Assembly (NCBI RefSeq): GCF_947504215.1
Contig: NZ_CANNGO010000001.1
Coordinates: 310,001-374,000, forward strand
DNA length: 64,000 nucleotides
Source: an uncultured Ruegeria sp.
Lineage (GTDB): Bacteria; Pseudomonadota; Alphaproteobacteria; Rhodobacterales; Rhodobacteraceae
Reading direction: 5' to 3'
A program made the position numbers and the translations under genes. Positions 63,691-64,000 of this stretch are shown here, piece by piece (within the stretch, counting starts at the first letter, position 1; the number at the start of each line of letters is the position of its first letter). The notes below the pieces were generated by a model that ran no database searches, had not been told where the DNA came from, and saw only the letters and a list, made by a program, of their open reading frames with translations.

Positions 63691-64000
63691 CTATTGATAG
63701 ATTTCAGGAAGCAACGTTGTCGAAACCGCGGGAACATACGCGATCAATAGGACAACGAACAGCATGGTCAAAACAAAGGGTACGGCACGGGCGGCGATCT
63801 TCAAGATGGATTCGCCAGTGATCCCGGACACCACGAAAAGGTTCAATCCCAGCGGAGGCGTGATAAACCCAACACCCAAAGCGGTAATCATCATGATGCA
63901 GAACTGTATTTCGTTCATTCCGATATTGTCCGCCAAAGGCTTCAGGATCGGCGCAAGGATCACGATGTTTGGTGTCGTCTCCATCACACAGCCAGCGGCA
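63691..64000 (-). CDS. hpsM: TRAP transporter large permease, C-terminal part (HpsM candidate)
   Basis: Partial: the frame is open to the right edge of the window, so only about the last 103 residues are seen. Typical DctM features: ETTPNIVILAPILKPLADNI, QFCIMMITALGVGFITPPLG and two C-terminal helices. In the DHPS operons of roseobacters hpsKLM encode the DHPS importer. It ends 3 bp before hpsN. Confidence 0.85.
   Translation of the reverse strand, partial: AAGCVMETTPNIVILAPILKPLADNIGMNEIQFCIMMITALGVGFITPPLGLNLFVVSGITGESILKIAARAVPFVLTMLFVVLLIAYVPAVSTTLLPEIYQ

Overview
The window looks like a chromosomal segment of a marine alphaproteobacterium of the Rhodobacteraceae (Roseobacter group). The evidence is gene content and order (purA-DUF2842, nrdR-ribD-ribE-ribBX-ribH-nusB, dnaG-rpoD, hom-glpX-recJ), a tRNA-His without the extra 5' G and with A73 (an alphaproteobacterial trait), a GTTC-N7-GTTC LexA box in front of mmcB, and a dihydroxypropanesulfonate (DHPS) catabolic operon of the roseobacter type. 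No species is claimed. I see no insertion sequence, prophage, integrase or CRISPR array.

Layout. 1-9.2 kb: the end of L-serine dehydratase, a DMT permease, thiamine pyrophosphokinase, a long acidic protein of unknown role, an acetyltransferase, a decaying outer-membrane-protein pseudogene, DUF2842-purA, and a cobalt-type nitrile hydratase operon. 9.2-14.4 kb: secG, pyrG, a PEP mutase-like protein, DUF1330, two tandem TerB-like genes and a PhnD-like protein. 14.5-17.9 kb: a polar amino-acid ABC importer. 17.9-20.7 kb: tRNA-His, small genes, SOS-type mmcB, an ArsR-SRPBCC pair and a probable 6S RNA. 20.7-29.8 kb: the riboflavin/nusB/nrdR cluster on the minus strand, interrupted by three plus-strand capsule genes (kpsS, a Wza-like lipoprotein, kpsC). 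29.9-38.2 kb: YjbQ, small secreted and DUF proteins, rpoD, dnaG and glutamate dehydrogenase. 38.5-41.5 kb: an orphan TadG/TadE/TadE trio. 41.5-48.7 kb: pirin, TetR, a lipoprotein, hom, glpX, recJ and two identical tRNA-Glu genes. 48.9-54.9 kb: a glycerol-type ABC importer (glpVSTPQU). 55-57.9 kb: a BlaI-M56 pair and a MATE exporter. 58-64 kb: the DHPS operon, read right to left and entering from beyond the right edge.

How the genes work together. In the DHPS operon a TRAP permease (HpsM) imports DHPS. HpsO and HpsP interconvert its enantiomers, HpsN oxidises (R)-DHPS to (R)-sulfolactate, an FMN dehydrogenase (candidate SlcD) yields sulfopyruvate, and ComDE decarboxylates it to sulfoacetaldehyde. 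The sulfite-releasing enzyme (Xsc) is not in the window. In the glycerol importer the two ATPases have complementary defects: GlpT lacks the LSGGQ signature and GlpS lacks the switch histidine. This predicts one normal and one degenerate ATP site, which I consider the most unusual signal here. Both ABC operons have strong hairpins directly after the binding-protein gene, which fits differential mRNA stability.

All functional statements are inferences from sequence reading and family knowledge. No database search was run.
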